Positions 23,865-37,999 of a DNA stretch of 64,000 nt are shown piece by piece. Every line of letters begins with the position of its first letter. The stretch's first letter is position 1. Position numbers and translations under genes: made by a program. The stretch spans positions 9,475,537-9,539,536 of the forward strand of contig CM076654.1 of assembly GCA_038496675.1 (NCBI GenBank). Direction: 5' to 3'. The notes beneath the pieces were generated by a model. It had not been told where the DNA came from and ran no database searches. It was given only the letters and a program-made list of their open reading frames with translations. This DNA is from Rachycentron canadum. Lineage: Eukaryota; Chordata; Actinopteri; Carangiformes; Rachycentridae.

Positions 23865-26800
23865 CTGAGAACATAGAGCGTATACTTATGAGTTTTTGCA
23901 TCAGTCCACTTCTTCTTTAATACACTCAGTGAGATATGGACCTCCTTGTGTAGCCACTTTGAGCAATTGAACCTGACAGTGAATTTCCCAAAAATACTTT
24001 TACAGCCTCTCGTAAAAAAAATACTTCATCAGGCCTCAAAATAGTTGATTAGCATATTCACCAAGGATAGGCTAATGCAGTATGCTTTAAATTAATAAGC
24101 CACTAACTGTACCACATTTCATGAGAGAGAGAGAAAGAGAGATGGTGAGGCAAAGAGATGGATGCCTTTTTTGCCACCTTGTGAAATATGTAATACATCT
24201 TCATTTTAACGGGTGTTGTAAATGTCAGGGCACAGATCTTCTCTTAATGAAAAGATCACCCTGTGTCCAAACTTTGACAAATGTATCCGGTTTGAGCTGA
24301 AAACTGGAGAGTCGTCTCCCAGTTCCAACACTTTGGACGAGTGTTAACAAACTCAAGCTGTTGCCTCCTCCTGTGCAACTCTCGAGTTGATCAGTTTCAG
24401 ATTAAATCCTGCTGCATCGTCTGTTGTCATTGCTGCCTCACTGCCTTGTGTGGTCACTGGTGAAATGTTGGGTGGTGAATTAACCTCATAAAACATGGGC
24501 ACAAAACGTGTTCAGCTAATCCACAATTAAATCACTTAATCCAATTTTAAGTCATCTTCAGCACAAGACCGAGGCCTGAGGGATTCAGCCGGGCTCCGAG
24601 CATGAATTAAACTTCTTTCACATCATCCACAGTTGTCCATGGACTGTATATATTGAACTTGCATGTTTCTCTGTTTTCGTTCACTGTACTTATTCTTTTT
24701 TATGGTGTGGTTGCTACACAGTGGGACAAGTTCTCACGACTGCAGTCAACATCCCACCAGAGTCTGAAATTTGACAGATGTTGCTTCACAGTGTGATATT
24801 GCACCCTGTTGTGATAACCCTGAAGTTAGGAAACCATGCATTTCTGGAATGAGTCAAGGTGCTTCATTAATTTTGGTGGATGTATGTAACTTTTTTTTCC
24901 CCATTGTTTTTTATCCTGTGAGATAAAAAAAGAAACGGACGAAGCTTTTACTCCCAACTCATTTCATCCACACAGAGTCGCTGTCAATTTGCGTAATTGT
25001 ATGTGTTTAACTAATTGTCAGTAACATTTAAATTTACATTAAAACATTTTTTTCAAAGTTCAAATGAATGGAAATTGTTTCAGGAAGATATATATATATA
25101 TATGTCTATTCATTAATCTCAGAAATTGAAAGATGTAAAAAAAAAAAAAAAATCTCTCTGTGTTTCTGAAACTTAACTTTACAGACGTGTGAGCTCATGG
25201 CGTGGTGTGTTCACAGCCTGGAGCTGGAAGTGTGGGCTGCTTCAAAGCTATATCCAGCATGCTGGACTGTGATTGCAGAAAAGGTTAGCATGGGTTTGAG
25301 GATCTGAAAAGTGTTAGATAGCGCGGGCTGCTGTCAATTTGCTTTCAAACCCGCCAGCAAAACTTCTCCTCCTGCTCTTCTTCCCACGGTTTTATGCAAA
25401 CTTACAACAATGTCACTGACATCAATTTACCCCTAAAAGCTGTACCACATGGAGCCATTACAGAGCGTATGCTATCACTCCACGTCCCTAGGGAAAGGGA
25501 GAACAGGGCGAAAATGAAGAATCAGCATATAGATAAAGCTTTGTTTTTCCCTGGTTTTACAGCACACAGGTGCAGTGGTTTTGTCCTTATGTGTAAAAAG
25601 AGCAATTTAAAATATATTATAATAATATGTTTTCTACACTCCAAAGAATAGAAACTTTGTCTTTACTCTGCACAGGATAGTAATTTCTTCCATTTCTTTT
25701 TCCTTATACACTTTTTATATTACAACTTCATAAGAGGCTGGCCCTCCATAGCTGGGGAAATTAACAGGATGTGAATTATAAATGAGGACTTAATTGATCA
25801 GGCCTCTGCCCAGGACAGATTGTATAGCTGCGCCCTTGATATTAATACTTTCAGTCAACAAAATCAATATGTTCAACTATGAGAAACCAACAGATAAAGA
25901 AAATGTGTTTTCACTCTCTCTATCTGACTTTTTCATCTTGTAACTGTTGTGAAACAGTTTTTATGCTTAACTGGAGCAAAACAGATCAGTGTCCATTTTG
26001 TGGCTCTAGACTCACTGAACAAATGTATAATTAAATTATTATCAAAGGAGAAGCCAGCACAGATTATTTTCTTTTTAAATTCAGTCTAAGTCTTCGTATT
26101 GTCTTGTATTTAACAGTAACCTTCGAGATTCAGACAGAAAACATTGACAAGAGAGTGAGTGTGGGGGGGGGGCTAACATGCAATTATGGTCCCTGACCAA
26201 CTTTATGGTATGAAGCTGGGATGAACCTATTCGTTTATTATTATTTAAACATTTTTTTTCAAGTAGCTCTACCAATGTTAGGAGCTAACATGGCAACTGA
26301 GAGGAAAAAGGAAATTCTAAATAGGAATGGTTGATTATGGCCACATCCAGAGGTCGAGAGCACAGAAGAAGTCCAGCGGTGATGTGATGTTGTTGTTTTT
26401 CATAACCCGGTTTTACTTTGTTGTGGCAGGACTGTTTCTTTTTTTTTCTTCAATGGGGGGTGATGGTGAGAGAGAGAAGACTGAGCGAACAGACAAATGT
26501 AGTGACTGCTAATGGCTTTATTGGAATGATACCAGTTATTAATTATTCTGCCCTCTCTTAAAAAAGACAGAATGAAAAAAGAAAGGTTGAGTTAAGGGAG
26601 GAAAGCAGCCACAATCTGTAACACGCTGTCTCGACTAATGGCTGGAAGTCAGCTTTTACTGATCACTGGATGGCTCTCTCCTAATTGATGGGATGTGCGT
26701 ACGTGTGAGTGCGTTGCTTGTGTGTTTACTTGCCCATTTCCATTTTCAGATGTCATGTGTTGATGCAGGAATGTGAACGTCTGTTTGCCTTCCAGTGAGT

Positions 26801-29257
26801 GTGTGCATGTGTTCATCAATGACGTGAGTGAGTGTGTGCGTGCGTGTGTGCTGTGAATCTAATCAGTGTTAGTGTGAGGTAATGTGAGTGGAAGGCTAAT
26901 ATTGTCCATGTCACTGTGTCTTTTCCTGGGCATGTCAGTAGATGACGTGTCCTTGTCCTTTTCTGTTCTTAACTTTATCTGTCCCTCTGTTCTGGCTCAT
27001 TTTACAGACCCAACATCTTTTCTTCTTCAACGAAACAAGTTTTGACAGACAGTCAGAAATCATGGCAACGCAGCATTTATCTTTCTTTAGCAAATATTTC
27101 ATTTGCAGGCCTTCTTTTTGGCCCTGTAAAGTTTTAGTTGGAAGATGGGACCGGCATTTCCCACCTCTGCTTTACAGTGTAGCTCCGAGTACATACTATC
27201 ACCTGCCAACACACACAATACGCATGCAGATGTCATCCCTGCTAACTGATTTTATCATCTCAAAATGAACACCACCAGTCACAAAACCCTGTCATTGTAA
27301 TTCATAGCAGGCATTCCTCTCCATGTGTTGAATTTGCTTTACGACCCATGTGCAATGCCAAACCGCTGTGAAGTGGTAAAAGTATGTGTTTTTGTGTGTG
27401 TGTCTCTGTGTGTGTGTGGTGATTGAGCCCAGCGTGTAGATCTGATGGAGCCAAAGGGATGATTACACTGAAAAGGTCAGATTTGTCTCCAGTTCCTGCA
27501 ATTAACGCAGCAGGGAAAGACAGACAGAGACACTGGATAAGTAATGCAGACGCAGGAAGAAGAAGAAGAAGAGGAAGATGGAGAGGTAGAGGAGAAGATT
27601 GAGGAGAAAGATGGGAGAAGATCAGATATAGTGGTCAACATTACTCCTGCCCTAAATGCCCAATTTATTGGGGTTCATTTTATCCACATTTGTTCTTTTT
27701 TTTTTAATTTGACCTTTACTCTTACAGGGTTGGTTGGTGCCATACATACTGTTTTGCAGCAATGCAAGAGGTTGTTTCTGTGTGAACCTATCCCACTTCT
27801 CTTTGACGTTCTTGTGCACATGAGTAATTTGTGAGTCTGAGGATGTGTCTGGTACGGTTTGTTCAGACGACACATAAATAGGACATTAAGTTCAATACAC
27901 AGAGGCTATTTAATAAAGCTTTTTGTCAATAGAAAAAAACAGGGCAACTGTATTTTTAATAATGTGACATAATGGAAGCAAATACATGGAGAGAAAGGGT
28001 GGACCCTACGTGAATCAGGGGTTGAGGAAATTTAAAGAGACACCTGCCATTATGTGTGAATCTATATTATGTTTAAGCTTTAGTCTTCTGTGGCGTCATT
28101 TGATATTGTTTTGCAAGGCCTTGGAGAGTTGCTGAGCCACAAAAAGATGCTGAATTGCAGCCAGTGGAATCAGAGCTGCTGGTCTGGATCTACTGAATAA
28201 GTCAGCTTTCATGCTCAGACATTGTTTGTTTGATTGTGACCATGTATGCACAAGTACTCGTGTGTGTATATCCCATTTTACATTTGTTTATGTGCAGTGT
28301 GTCTGCATAGGTGTTGATGTGGTTTTCTCTATTTTCTTGGTGCTCTAACTATATATCAGAATGTGCAAGTATGTGACTTGTACGCACATGTTTTGTGAGC
28401 TTTTCAAAGTGTTTTTGAAGTCATTTTTGATTCAAGGGACATGTGTTTGTACACAGCCTGTAGAAATTGCAGACAGACTGTACTTCTAATGACGGCCTTT
28501 GGCTTGTGTTTTTAATCATATATGAGAATAGAGGAATGTTATTTTGTATTTTTGCGCCTCTTCAGTGGATTGTAACAGATTGTTTTAGGAGAAACACCAC
28601 TCGACTGAAGATTACAGCAGTTCTGACAGGTGCTGTGTTTGGAGTCAAGATACTGATGCCTCAGTGACTGAAACAAGAATAAATTGAACTAGATGGAAGA
28701 GAGTGTTGAACTTCAAACCACTGAGTTGCACTTCAAAAGCTCCCTCTTCAAGTCCTCTGCACCAAAGTCATCACTGACATTGTGTTTAGTCTTTGCATGA
28801 AGACTGTCCGAATTGGTTTCTCTTTGTCAAGTATTGTTCTTGACTGGAAGGTTAGCATGGTGTTTAATATCAATTTTACTTTTGGCTTTTCTGCCTTATA
28901 GTACAACTTGTGAAAAAAAGGCTCGAAGGTCAACAAGTTTAACTTTCAATCCAACTGGTTTTTGGACAAAAAAAAAACATCAGATGGTTTAAGATTCAAA
29001 TGTCCTGAGGTCCTTGTAGCCTACAGCTACTGATTATGTACAACAATGGTGTAGTACTCTTAAAGTGAGAGAATGAATATATTAGCATGATCAGTTCAAA
29101 CAAATAATATTGGCTTACAAAAACTGCAATGTGGATACAGCTGGCAATGTATCTAGGCTTCTCTATAGCTGCTGGACATGGACATCCTCCTCCATAGGCC
29201 ACTGAATGAGCTGTATGTGTCGGAAGGGACAGAGCTGAGTCATCAATACTCTGTCTA

Positions 29258-29435
29258 CCATTCAGCCTTTTTCTTTATTCTGATAACCACAGTGAGAGAG
29301 ACACAGCAAAGTCAGAGGGAGAGAGGGAGGGGGAACGACATGCAGAAAAAGGCAGTGGGATGAAATCGAACCTGCTGAAGTCAGAACAAAATTTCTTTGT
29401 CATGCACTATACCCAGTGCGCTACAGCAACACCAT
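29258..29435 (-). mobile_element. tRNA-derived SINE, minus strand
   Basis: Read on the minus strand, it has GTAGCGCACTGGGTATAG (A-box region, 29408-29424), a well preserved B-box GGTTCGATTTC (29362-29372), the body TGCATGTCGTTCCCCCTCCC followed by CT repeats, and a tail resembling CAGAATAAAGAAAAAGGC (29261-29283). Order and spacing match the teleost SINE whose tail reads AATAAAGGC. It is diverged and has no coding capacity. Confidence 0.7.
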
Positions 29436-29499
29436 ACTGTTTACCATATGTTGGTTGGTACATGTCATTTTAACACGGTTATACAGAAATCCTGGAGGT

Positions 29500-29692
29500 T
29501 TCTCACTGGGTATATGGCGTATGCCTGCAAATGATGCAGACCGCACCACTGGTGCACCATAATCATTAAGTCGGCAGTTTAAGTCTGGCTTGAAGTCTTG
29601 CTGCTCGTCGTTACCCATTTTTTGCTTCCATTTCCCGTCAAATCTTTACTTTCAGCTTTGCAATAAAGGCTTATAACACCCACAAAAAACGA
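29500..29692 (+). mobile_element. tRNA-derived SINE, plus strand
   Basis: It has a B-box-like GCAGTTTAAGTCTGGC (29573-29588), a SINE body containing TGCTCGTCGTTACCC and a tail GCAATAAAGGCTTATAACAC ending in an A-rich run near 29690. It is the same family as the minus-strand element about 65 bases to the left, but in opposite orientation and more diverged in the tRNA part. Confidence 0.6.
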
Positions 29693-31603
29693 TTATTTAC
29701 TACAACACTGTGAATTTTGCAAATTTTTAATCATTATACGATGGTTTCAGATACATTTTATTGCTTTGGTGGGCTGTGGGTGAGGTAATGAAAGATTAAA
29801 GTCACCAACATAACAACAAACAAACCTTGCATCACCTGCTGAATCAATGCCCAACTGGGTAAACTAAAGTGAATTATTACTCGGTTCAGATTCCCACAGT
29901 GTTTTATAGCGAAGGTAGGCCGGCTCGCCTGCAACAAAGACCACCCCCGCAAACATCATAAAAATTATTACACTTATGATAAATAAAATGAAATAAAACC
30001 TTAACCATCAGGGAAAAGTGCTGAGGTGCTATTTCACACAGCATGTTCTTACATATTTAATGAGTGTGAAGTTTGTTGAACATTATTTGCAGCTGTCTTT
30101 TTAATTGTTGCACCACATAGTCTTGTCTGGTGAAATATTTAGGTGTGTTGCTGTTTGTAGGTCTGGACAGGTATCGCCGTGCTGCACAGCTGAGGGATTT
30201 GTGTTGTCTCCCTACTCTATCCTGACAGCGACTAGCTCATTATTTCACACCAGTTCTTCTGGGACCGTGTTACACTTCATTCTCACTCACACGCACACGT
30301 ATGCACACGCGCACACAGCCACGCAGCTTTATACCACTTGACCTTGGTTGCCATGACAGCAGCAGTAAAGGCTGGGCTGAGGTGTCAGTGTGTCTCTTTG
30401 ACGAGTCCCGCAGGCACACCAACCCCGGCCCACCCGTGTACTGCGTTTGTGTGCACGTGTGTGATGATGATTAATACCTTTGTTTTGAAAGCCAGCAGAG
30501 AGTTGTTGTGTGTTTGCATCCATGCGAGTGTGCGTGTTTGGCTCTGTGCGTCAGGAAGCATGTGCTTGCCTCCGAGTGGCGATGTGAGTGTGTTTCTGCC
30601 TGTTTGTGTGCTTCAGTAGTTTCCATGCCTCGTACCCTCCTAGCTGTCACCGGCATGATTGTTGTTTATAGTTTTGACATCTTGCACCTTGTCCCTGTTG
30701 TTCATCGACCTCTTTCTGTGCTTGTGAGGAGCTTTTGATTTAGTCTGGACTCATTTGTGGCTCTGCCTCGTCTATTTTCCATCTCCATTGCAGCCGGACA
30801 GCACAGGTCACATTGGTCGTTAACATGTTCTGGTTTAAAAATGTTTTGAAAAGTAGAGAGGTGGTGGCTTCGTCTGAACCAAACAGCAATTAGGGTGACA
30901 TTCTGAACCTCTTATAATTAGTTGTTTATCTCTCAACCTTTCACTTTGCTGTACCTGTAGGAGGTTCTCATTAATATGTTCCTACGAAATTAGTCATGAC
31001 GACACCCTCAAATTTCTATGCAGAGTAAAATAATGCTACACGTGGAGTTGGCTCAGGGTTTCATTTTTGTTTTTTTTTTTTATCATTCAACACTAAAGCA
31101 AAATACAGAGAAAATTCACACCTTAGATGGCAACAGCTATTTGCAGTTTGTCACAGATGTGTTTTGACATTACATATACCTTAAACACCATATCAACAGA
31201 AACAGGCTTGACTTTGTTTTTGTTTTTTTTGTTTCATTTTCTGTTTATTGTCTCATTATTATGCATATTTTTTCTTATTCAGAATGACTTTAATCAGCTG
31301 CTTTTTTGCTCAGTATTAAGCCACAAACTAAATTCCCTCAAGCAATGCGAGTCACTGAACACAAGCACTGCCTACTGGAAGACTCCTGAGCTATTGTACA
31401 CAATAAATGCGTGGCTATTGCTCAGTTATGTGGTTAAAATATAAACTTTTGCAATCTAATTTTGAATCACCAGTTTTGATATAAACTTCAAATTAGGGAG
31501 ATTTTCATAATTGCGTTCACATGCGGCAACATGAAAAAAAGATCAATCATCATCCACCCGTCAGACGGGGAGGCTGGAAATACACAAGGACCCAACATAT
31601 GCA

Positions 31604-31729
31604 GGTCACCTTTGAATATTTATGTATTTTGCTGATTGTATGTTCATTTAAATCAACCTGTCTCATTCTTCTTATTTCTCTTTCTTTTCCATGTTGCTGC
31701 TGATGTTGCGGCACCAAATCCAGGTAAGA
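31604..31729 (+). promoter_or_regulatory. Candidate recursive splice site (CAG|GTAAGA)
   Basis: A strong 3' splice-site context ends in CAG at 31721-31723 and is followed with no intervening base by the donor GTAAGA at 31724. A pyrimidine-rich run (about 31661-31690) precedes it, a CTGAT branch-point match has its A at 31703, and no AG occurs between 31604 and the junction. Such juxtaposed sites in very long introns can be used for stepwise intron removal. This is inferred from sequence only. Confidence 0.4.
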
Positions 31730-34700
31730 ATTCATTTGTTTTTCAGACTCCACACTGGTTACTTGGATTCTGTCTCTCTCAAACCTTTGCTCGTTTAAGC
31801 TTTGATCATGCTGGTATTTTCTGGTTGTTTGAGAAACATTTCGGTTTTGCCAGAGAAAGAAGAACTCTGCCTACTTTTCCTTTCCTTTTCTTCCTCTTTT
31901 CATCTCTTTCTTCCTCACCTCTCTTTTAACTTGCTCCTTTCTCTCTGGCCCTGGTCTGATAGGGTTCATATTTTATATCTCACTTATGTTTGTTGGCTCC
32001 ACATGAAGAACAGGTTTAATAGCTTTTGGACGCCACCCACTCTTCTCCCCCAGCTTTGGCTTAATATCTCCTTCTCTATTTCTTTCACTCTGTCGTTTTT
32101 TCCTTCTTTCTGTGCTTTCATCCTCTTTCCTTCATTTTTTATGACTGTTGTGAACAGAAACAGCAAGACAGACAAAGACAGACAGAGAAATCAATGTTTC
32201 TTTTCCCAGACCTGGACTCTTTTGGCTTAGTCAAAGGTAGTGAGGTCACACGCCGCTGTAGTCAGGTGTGATGTTGCTCCTGTTGGCTTTTCTTTAGCCT
32301 GAAACAACTGTGGCTGCCCTGACCAGTGGCAGGCAGTTGCTCTGGAAAGAGCTAGATGGCTTCTTTTTCTGTGTTTTTAAGCTTGCGTTGGCCGTATTTG
32401 TTTGCATGTGTGACTATGTGCATACATGTTTTGCTGGCAGTCAGTATTGCTGCGTGGTGAAGTAGCGCGCTGGCACTGATGAGGTCCAGTTACCCAGAGT
32501 GCACTACACCTTAGGAGGTAATACGATTAGGGGGGCAGGGACAGGGGATTTGTTCAAAGAGCATAGAGAGGAACATCAAACACAAAAAAAGGATGGGATT
32601 ATCAAAAGATGAAAGCGAAAAAAGAGCCCATATCCCTGTCTATCTTTTAGCCAGCTCCTCTGGGAGTAAAGGGCATGAGGGACGGTGACGCAGAGGCTAG
32701 ACGTAAAGGTCTCTTTCTTTCTTTCTTTCTGTCTCTCACTCATCAGTTGCTTTTTGGCAAGATCCAGGGAAACTCTCAGGGAATACCCGTCAAAATGAAA
32801 CGTTATTGTACGTCATGAGGTGTCATCCTCAGCATATAACTCATGTAGAATAAGATCGTTACTCAGAGCAAGTGACGTGACACACAAATATCACTCAAAA
32901 TGCAACACAACACACAGGAAATCCCCCTTCCTTGGCCCTTTCTTATTTATAAACAGACACATTTTGGCTGAGTAACTGTAACATAACCAAGCTATTTTGT
33001 GTGGTTTGCACCAGGAAAAAAAGTGACCAGTAATTGGCTCTATGTCATCTGCTTGTTGATATTTCTGAGGGGTAGAAAGTGAAAGTGTGTAACTCTCATA
33101 CAAAGGCTTGCATGAACGCTTCAGGCTACCTCAATTCACTGTGTTGCAGCTCCCTACTCCTTTACACAAAGTGGCCTTACAGTGGCTAAAATGGCACCAG
33201 GAGCTGATTAAATATAATCTAATCGTGTTAGGGTTGTGTAGTGCTGTGCAGTTTATAAAGTACATTTTAAAGGTAAGATAGGAGATTGTCAGTCTCCACT
33301 TTCTCAACCTGAAAGAGCTTGTTCTATTTGCCTGCCTTTTCGTTTCTCCTCTCTGTCTCTATGTCATGTTGTAGCTTCAGTGACAGATTAGCAGTGTTGA
33401 TAACAGACTTCCAGTGTGTGTGTCTGGATAATTGTTAAACCTCCAGCAGGTAGTTCTCAGAGCAGCTTTGTCAACTTTGCCTCTTCCCCTTGACACATTG
33501 CACTTTAGCGCTACAAGATCCCAACAACAACAAAATGGGATTCTGCCATATTTTTTAAGGATAATTTGTGTGATAAGTTGTGTGTTTCTTTGCAGTGTTG
33601 CATCCCTTATCAAAGTGTAGTGTATGTGAAAATGATTAAAAAAAAAAAAAAAAGAATATCTGAATCTCAGGTTCTTACAGCTGCTTTGGGGAACATCAAA
33701 TCCCTCGGACGGCGAGCGCAAGGAAGACAAGAATCTCATTCCACATTAGAAAGATGATGACTGCAGTCCTGAAAAATGATTGTGGTCACAAAGAGAAAAT
33801 TTCCTCCATGTTTCAGAGAGAGAGATCTTCATATCCTCCACCAGTTTTTATGTGACTCAGTTAATTTTTTTTTTTTTTTTAATGAATACCCAAAAATAAA
33901 ATAAAGACACAGGACTAGATAATGTGCCAACTCTCCTGCACATTAATGATTGTCCCACACTTTTTCTTTATCCCGCTCACTGCATTAAGATGCATAAGAC
34001 AAATCTGAAAGCAGCAGCTCCACTTCTAATAGCAGCCAACAGAGGTGGCAGTTTGACAGATATTAGCTGGATGTGACAGATATGACTTGTGGGTCATGGA
34101 GCGTACCCGTGTGTGCCTGTCTGTCTGTTTGTGTTCAAGCTCACAGTCAGTCACTCCAGATTATTTCATGTTTTCTGTGTCTTAGTTCATGTGACAGCAC
34201 AGGTTGAAGCACGTTCAACTCATATGGATGCATATTATCTGTAATTTGCCTGAAGTGATTCACTTGCTCTCAAGTTTTTTCTCACATGCAGTGGGAACAC
34301 ACCTTTTGTCTGTCTGCGACGCGCTTTGTGTCTGCACATTTCTTGCCTTTGAATCGACCCTCTCCTGCTGTTGTAATCTGATGATGTTTTTTTTTTTTTA
34401 AATTGGAGAGGAAAAAAGACGCAGTGGGTGAGAGCTAATGTTCTCTGTGATGTGTGTTTGCTCTCAGTTCACATACCAACCATAACAATCTGAATCATCG
34501 GTTAAAAGGCTGCTTTGGTGGTGTGTTTCCAAAAAAGATTTTTTGTGTTTTACCCAGAAATGCGGCGGAGAAGGAGGAGAGGCTCAACTTGTAAAACTCA
34601 GTAATTCCACCATCAGCAAGGGAAAGAATGTGCGGTCTGGGCTACTGCTGTTCTATAGTGTTTGTCTGTGTTGTGTGCACACTTATATCCTGTGTGTCTC

Positions 34701-35835
34701 CCTGTTAAAGTGTGTATGTGTGTTTCTGCATGTGTACATATAGCTAGGTCTTTAGGCACTACCTCCATGAGGTTAGAGTACCATGGTTTCTCACGCTGGT
34801 CAGAGGAGCTTGTAAAACGGCGAATGAGAGGTTGATGTCATTCACCCAACCACAGCTGGGGCTATTTGTGACTCCATCAGTGAAAGAACGGCTGGATGGA
34901 TAGATGAAGTCGGTTTTCGGTTTTACAGAAAAGTCACACGGATCATCTAGCTGAGGACAGATGCGTTGACCTGTATTAGTGCACACACAGACCTGCCTCT
35001 TTCCCTGTGTGTTCTAATGTGCCCCCTTTCCCCTGAGTTAGGCCAAAGGAAACATCTCAGCAGCTATTAAAGCGAGTTTGGGCTCTTTATGAGTGGCTGT
35101 AATGTTTTTAGTGAGCTGTTATTACACAGTGTTCAGTTTCAGTTGCTCCACTGATGTATCCTCTAAAAACCTGCACCACACCGGCCTTATTGATGTGGCT
35201 TTACTCCTAGCAGCATGAAACAAGCAAATGCAATCTTTCCTCCCTCTTGTCCTCTTCCACTGGCTCTTTTTTTCATTTCAGTCCATATCTCTTCTCTTGT
35301 CTCCACACATTTCCTGACTTTTTTTCATTATTTCTGTCTATTGAATCTTCTTCTTTTGTTCATCCATCCATCCTTTCCAGCTTCACCCTGGCAGTTTTTG
35401 GTGCTGTCACATCCTGCATCTAGAAATCTTTGTTTTGTATGATGTATATATGTATGTGTCTGGGCGCATACAAAATCAGCAAATTTCCTCACTATCAGTA
35501 TCTCAAGGGGCACATGATGGTATGGAAATTTGTTCAGCACAGCCCCTAATAGTTTGGCAGTAATCGTAGTCTGTGGCAGCTCTGGAAAAGACTGGTGCAG
35601 TGAAGTGGAGGTAGATGGGAGACACAGGAAAGAAAGAGAGAGAAGAATGTGGAAAACTGCATGACAAATGGCATAATGCTTAGCATTTAGATGCAAGGGC
35701 AGATCCATAATTCATGTTGCTAATGAAAGCTAGGAGGTAGCCAGGGTGTGTGGAGGGGACCATGCTGATCAGATGGGAGGTAATAGCATTACCATACAGA
35801 TAGAGTTAATGTGCTTCCTGTGCCACACCCCCTTC

Positions 35836-35879
35836 TCCTCTCCTCTCCTCTCCTCTCCTCTCCTCTCCTCTCCTCTCCT
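35836..35879 (+). repeat. (TCCTC)n minisatellite, about 9 copies
   Basis: Perfect pentanucleotide repeat of C and T. Confidence 0.95.
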
Positions 35880-36053
35880 TCCCCCTCCTTCGTGCCAACG
35901 GCTCCTATTCCAGTGCGCCCACAGGCCCAGTTTGCCTTGGCCCTTCACCACAGAATATAGACTGAATGATTTGCTCCTACTCTGTTAAAAAGAGCTGATA
36001 TTGGCAGCAAAGGATGTTGAATGAACGCATTCCATCCACAGGAGACTGGAAAA

Positions 36054-36097
36054 GTGTGTGTGTGTGTGTGCGCGCGCATGTGTGTGTGTGCATGTGC
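36054..36097 (+). repeat. Alternating purine-pyrimidine tract with CG core
   Basis: Forty-four bases of strict purine-pyrimidine alternation: GT units, a CGCGCGC core, more GT units, then GCATGTGC. This is a Z-DNA-prone sequence. Confidence 0.85.
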
Positions 36098-37999
36098 CAG
36101 GGTAGCAGGTGTGTATTTGTCACTCTGCCTGTGTCTTTGTGTAAAAGTATGTACATGTGTGTTCCTGTGGTCAGCAACTGGGACAGACATGGGGCCCCAG
36201 CAGGTAACTGGGCCCAGGCCTCTGTGAGTCATTTGGCTTTGGAGACAGATTTGTCGCTGCAGGCCCTTCTATGGCTGTGTCAGAAGCTTGGCCAAAGTTG
36301 GTTCTTGCTGCAGAAAAGGACCTGAGAGACTGGATTCCTTTTTTTTTTTTTTTTTTTAAGATTATTTTTTGCTGTACTAGGGAACATAGTGGTTAGAGGT
36401 TGGAAAGACAGCAGAAAGAAAGGACGAGGATGGCCAGAAGACCTGGATCCTAACTCACAATGACCATAACAAAAAAGGACAGATAACTTTCTCTCTCTTG
36501 AGCACAGTCTATGACCATATAGCATAATTCACGGCGTCGTCTGTGTAAAATGTTTGTACATGAATGCTTTCTTCAAAGCAAAGTTCAAAAGGCTACCGAG
36601 GGAAGGGCCTGAGCTCTGCTGTTCCACAGATAAGGGCCGGCCTTTTTGAGTTCTCATTTGCAAAGTGTCACAAGAAAAAAAGTAATTTCAGAGAGAGGAT
36701 ATTGCAGGTGTTTAGACCCTGATCTGAGTGTTAAATGGAAAGACCTGGTCAGCACTTAAAACTCTTTATTTTTCACTAGATGCACTCACAAACAGAGTGA
36801 GAACGGCGAGGAAAGTGTTGCCCAAGGGCACATCAGCCAGACAGAGAAGAATTTGAAGATGTGGTTATCATTTCTTTTGATGAAGCCACAGAAGGCTAAA
36901 GGGTCTGTAGTCGGATAATCTGCCCCCTCTCGCCTTTTGTCTGTTCAAGACACTGAGACTTCAAACTTCAAACTGCCTGCATTTCAAAGGCTCCATTCAG
37001 AGAGTCACTCCATCAGTCTGTCAGTCAGTCTGTCAGTTAGTCCATCACTTAGTCAATATAATGATTCTCTTCGGCTCTCTGAGGTCCTTATGCCCATTGG
37101 TTATCTCTCCAGGCTTTCTCATACATTAATTTATGAGCTCAGGCTGCTCTTTTCGGGGAGGGGTCTGATTGGATTGTTGGATCTCAGTTTTCCTCTTTAA
37201 CTGTTCATCTCATCTCCACATTTGACTCATACTTTCTCCCCTGGTCCTCAAAGTTGGACACTCTCTAAACGGTTAAAGTCTGTCCACGCCTTATCGCCCC
37301 CAGCTTGCTTGTAGACCTGCCTAAGGGACAAGGAGGTGATGCATTGCGTGGATGTGTATCTTTGCACTCAAGGGTCTTTGTCTGCATATACATGTATACA
37401 TATGGACATGTGCGTTGTGAAGACCCTATGGCCTATTTCAAAAGAGCCAATCTCAGTAATGAAAGGATGTGAGAAGGGGATAGGGAGTGTGTTGGTTGGT
37501 GGCAGCAGGAGAGAGAGAAGGAGCACTGGGTACAAATTATAATACAAATCATATCAAGTCAATCATAAAAGCAGTCAAGATTTACTAGTTTCATTTCACT
37601 TCCCGAGATTCTTCAGTTTAATAGGGCAGCTGGGAGAAGAGAGCGCAGGATTGCATGGGTGAAGTGGGAAGTGCGTGCATGCATGCATATGTGTGTGCGT
37701 GTGTGCACGCCGTCTATGAATAACCCTCCACAAGCCATCTCAACCACTGGCTCACAGCTCCCTAGCTGGAGATAGAACAGTAATGTATTACAGGCATCTA
37801 TTATTGAAGAAGCTGAGCTTGTAGGAAGGCTACCAAACCCCTGTCCAACTGTAAACACTGGGAATGAAAAAGAAAAAACACCTCTGCAGATACCTGTCAT
37901 GTTAAAAATGTCAAGATTAGACCAATACCATGGTCATTAATTTGTCTTGTCATTTATATTCAATAATCTACCAGTACACTCTTTATGAATGAATGTGTA

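Noticed and set aside
36370..36440. Possible SINE head (CATAGTGGTTAGAGG) next to a T19 run
   Set aside because: The A-box word is present, but the B-box equivalent (CTGGATCCTAA) is poor and no tail was found.
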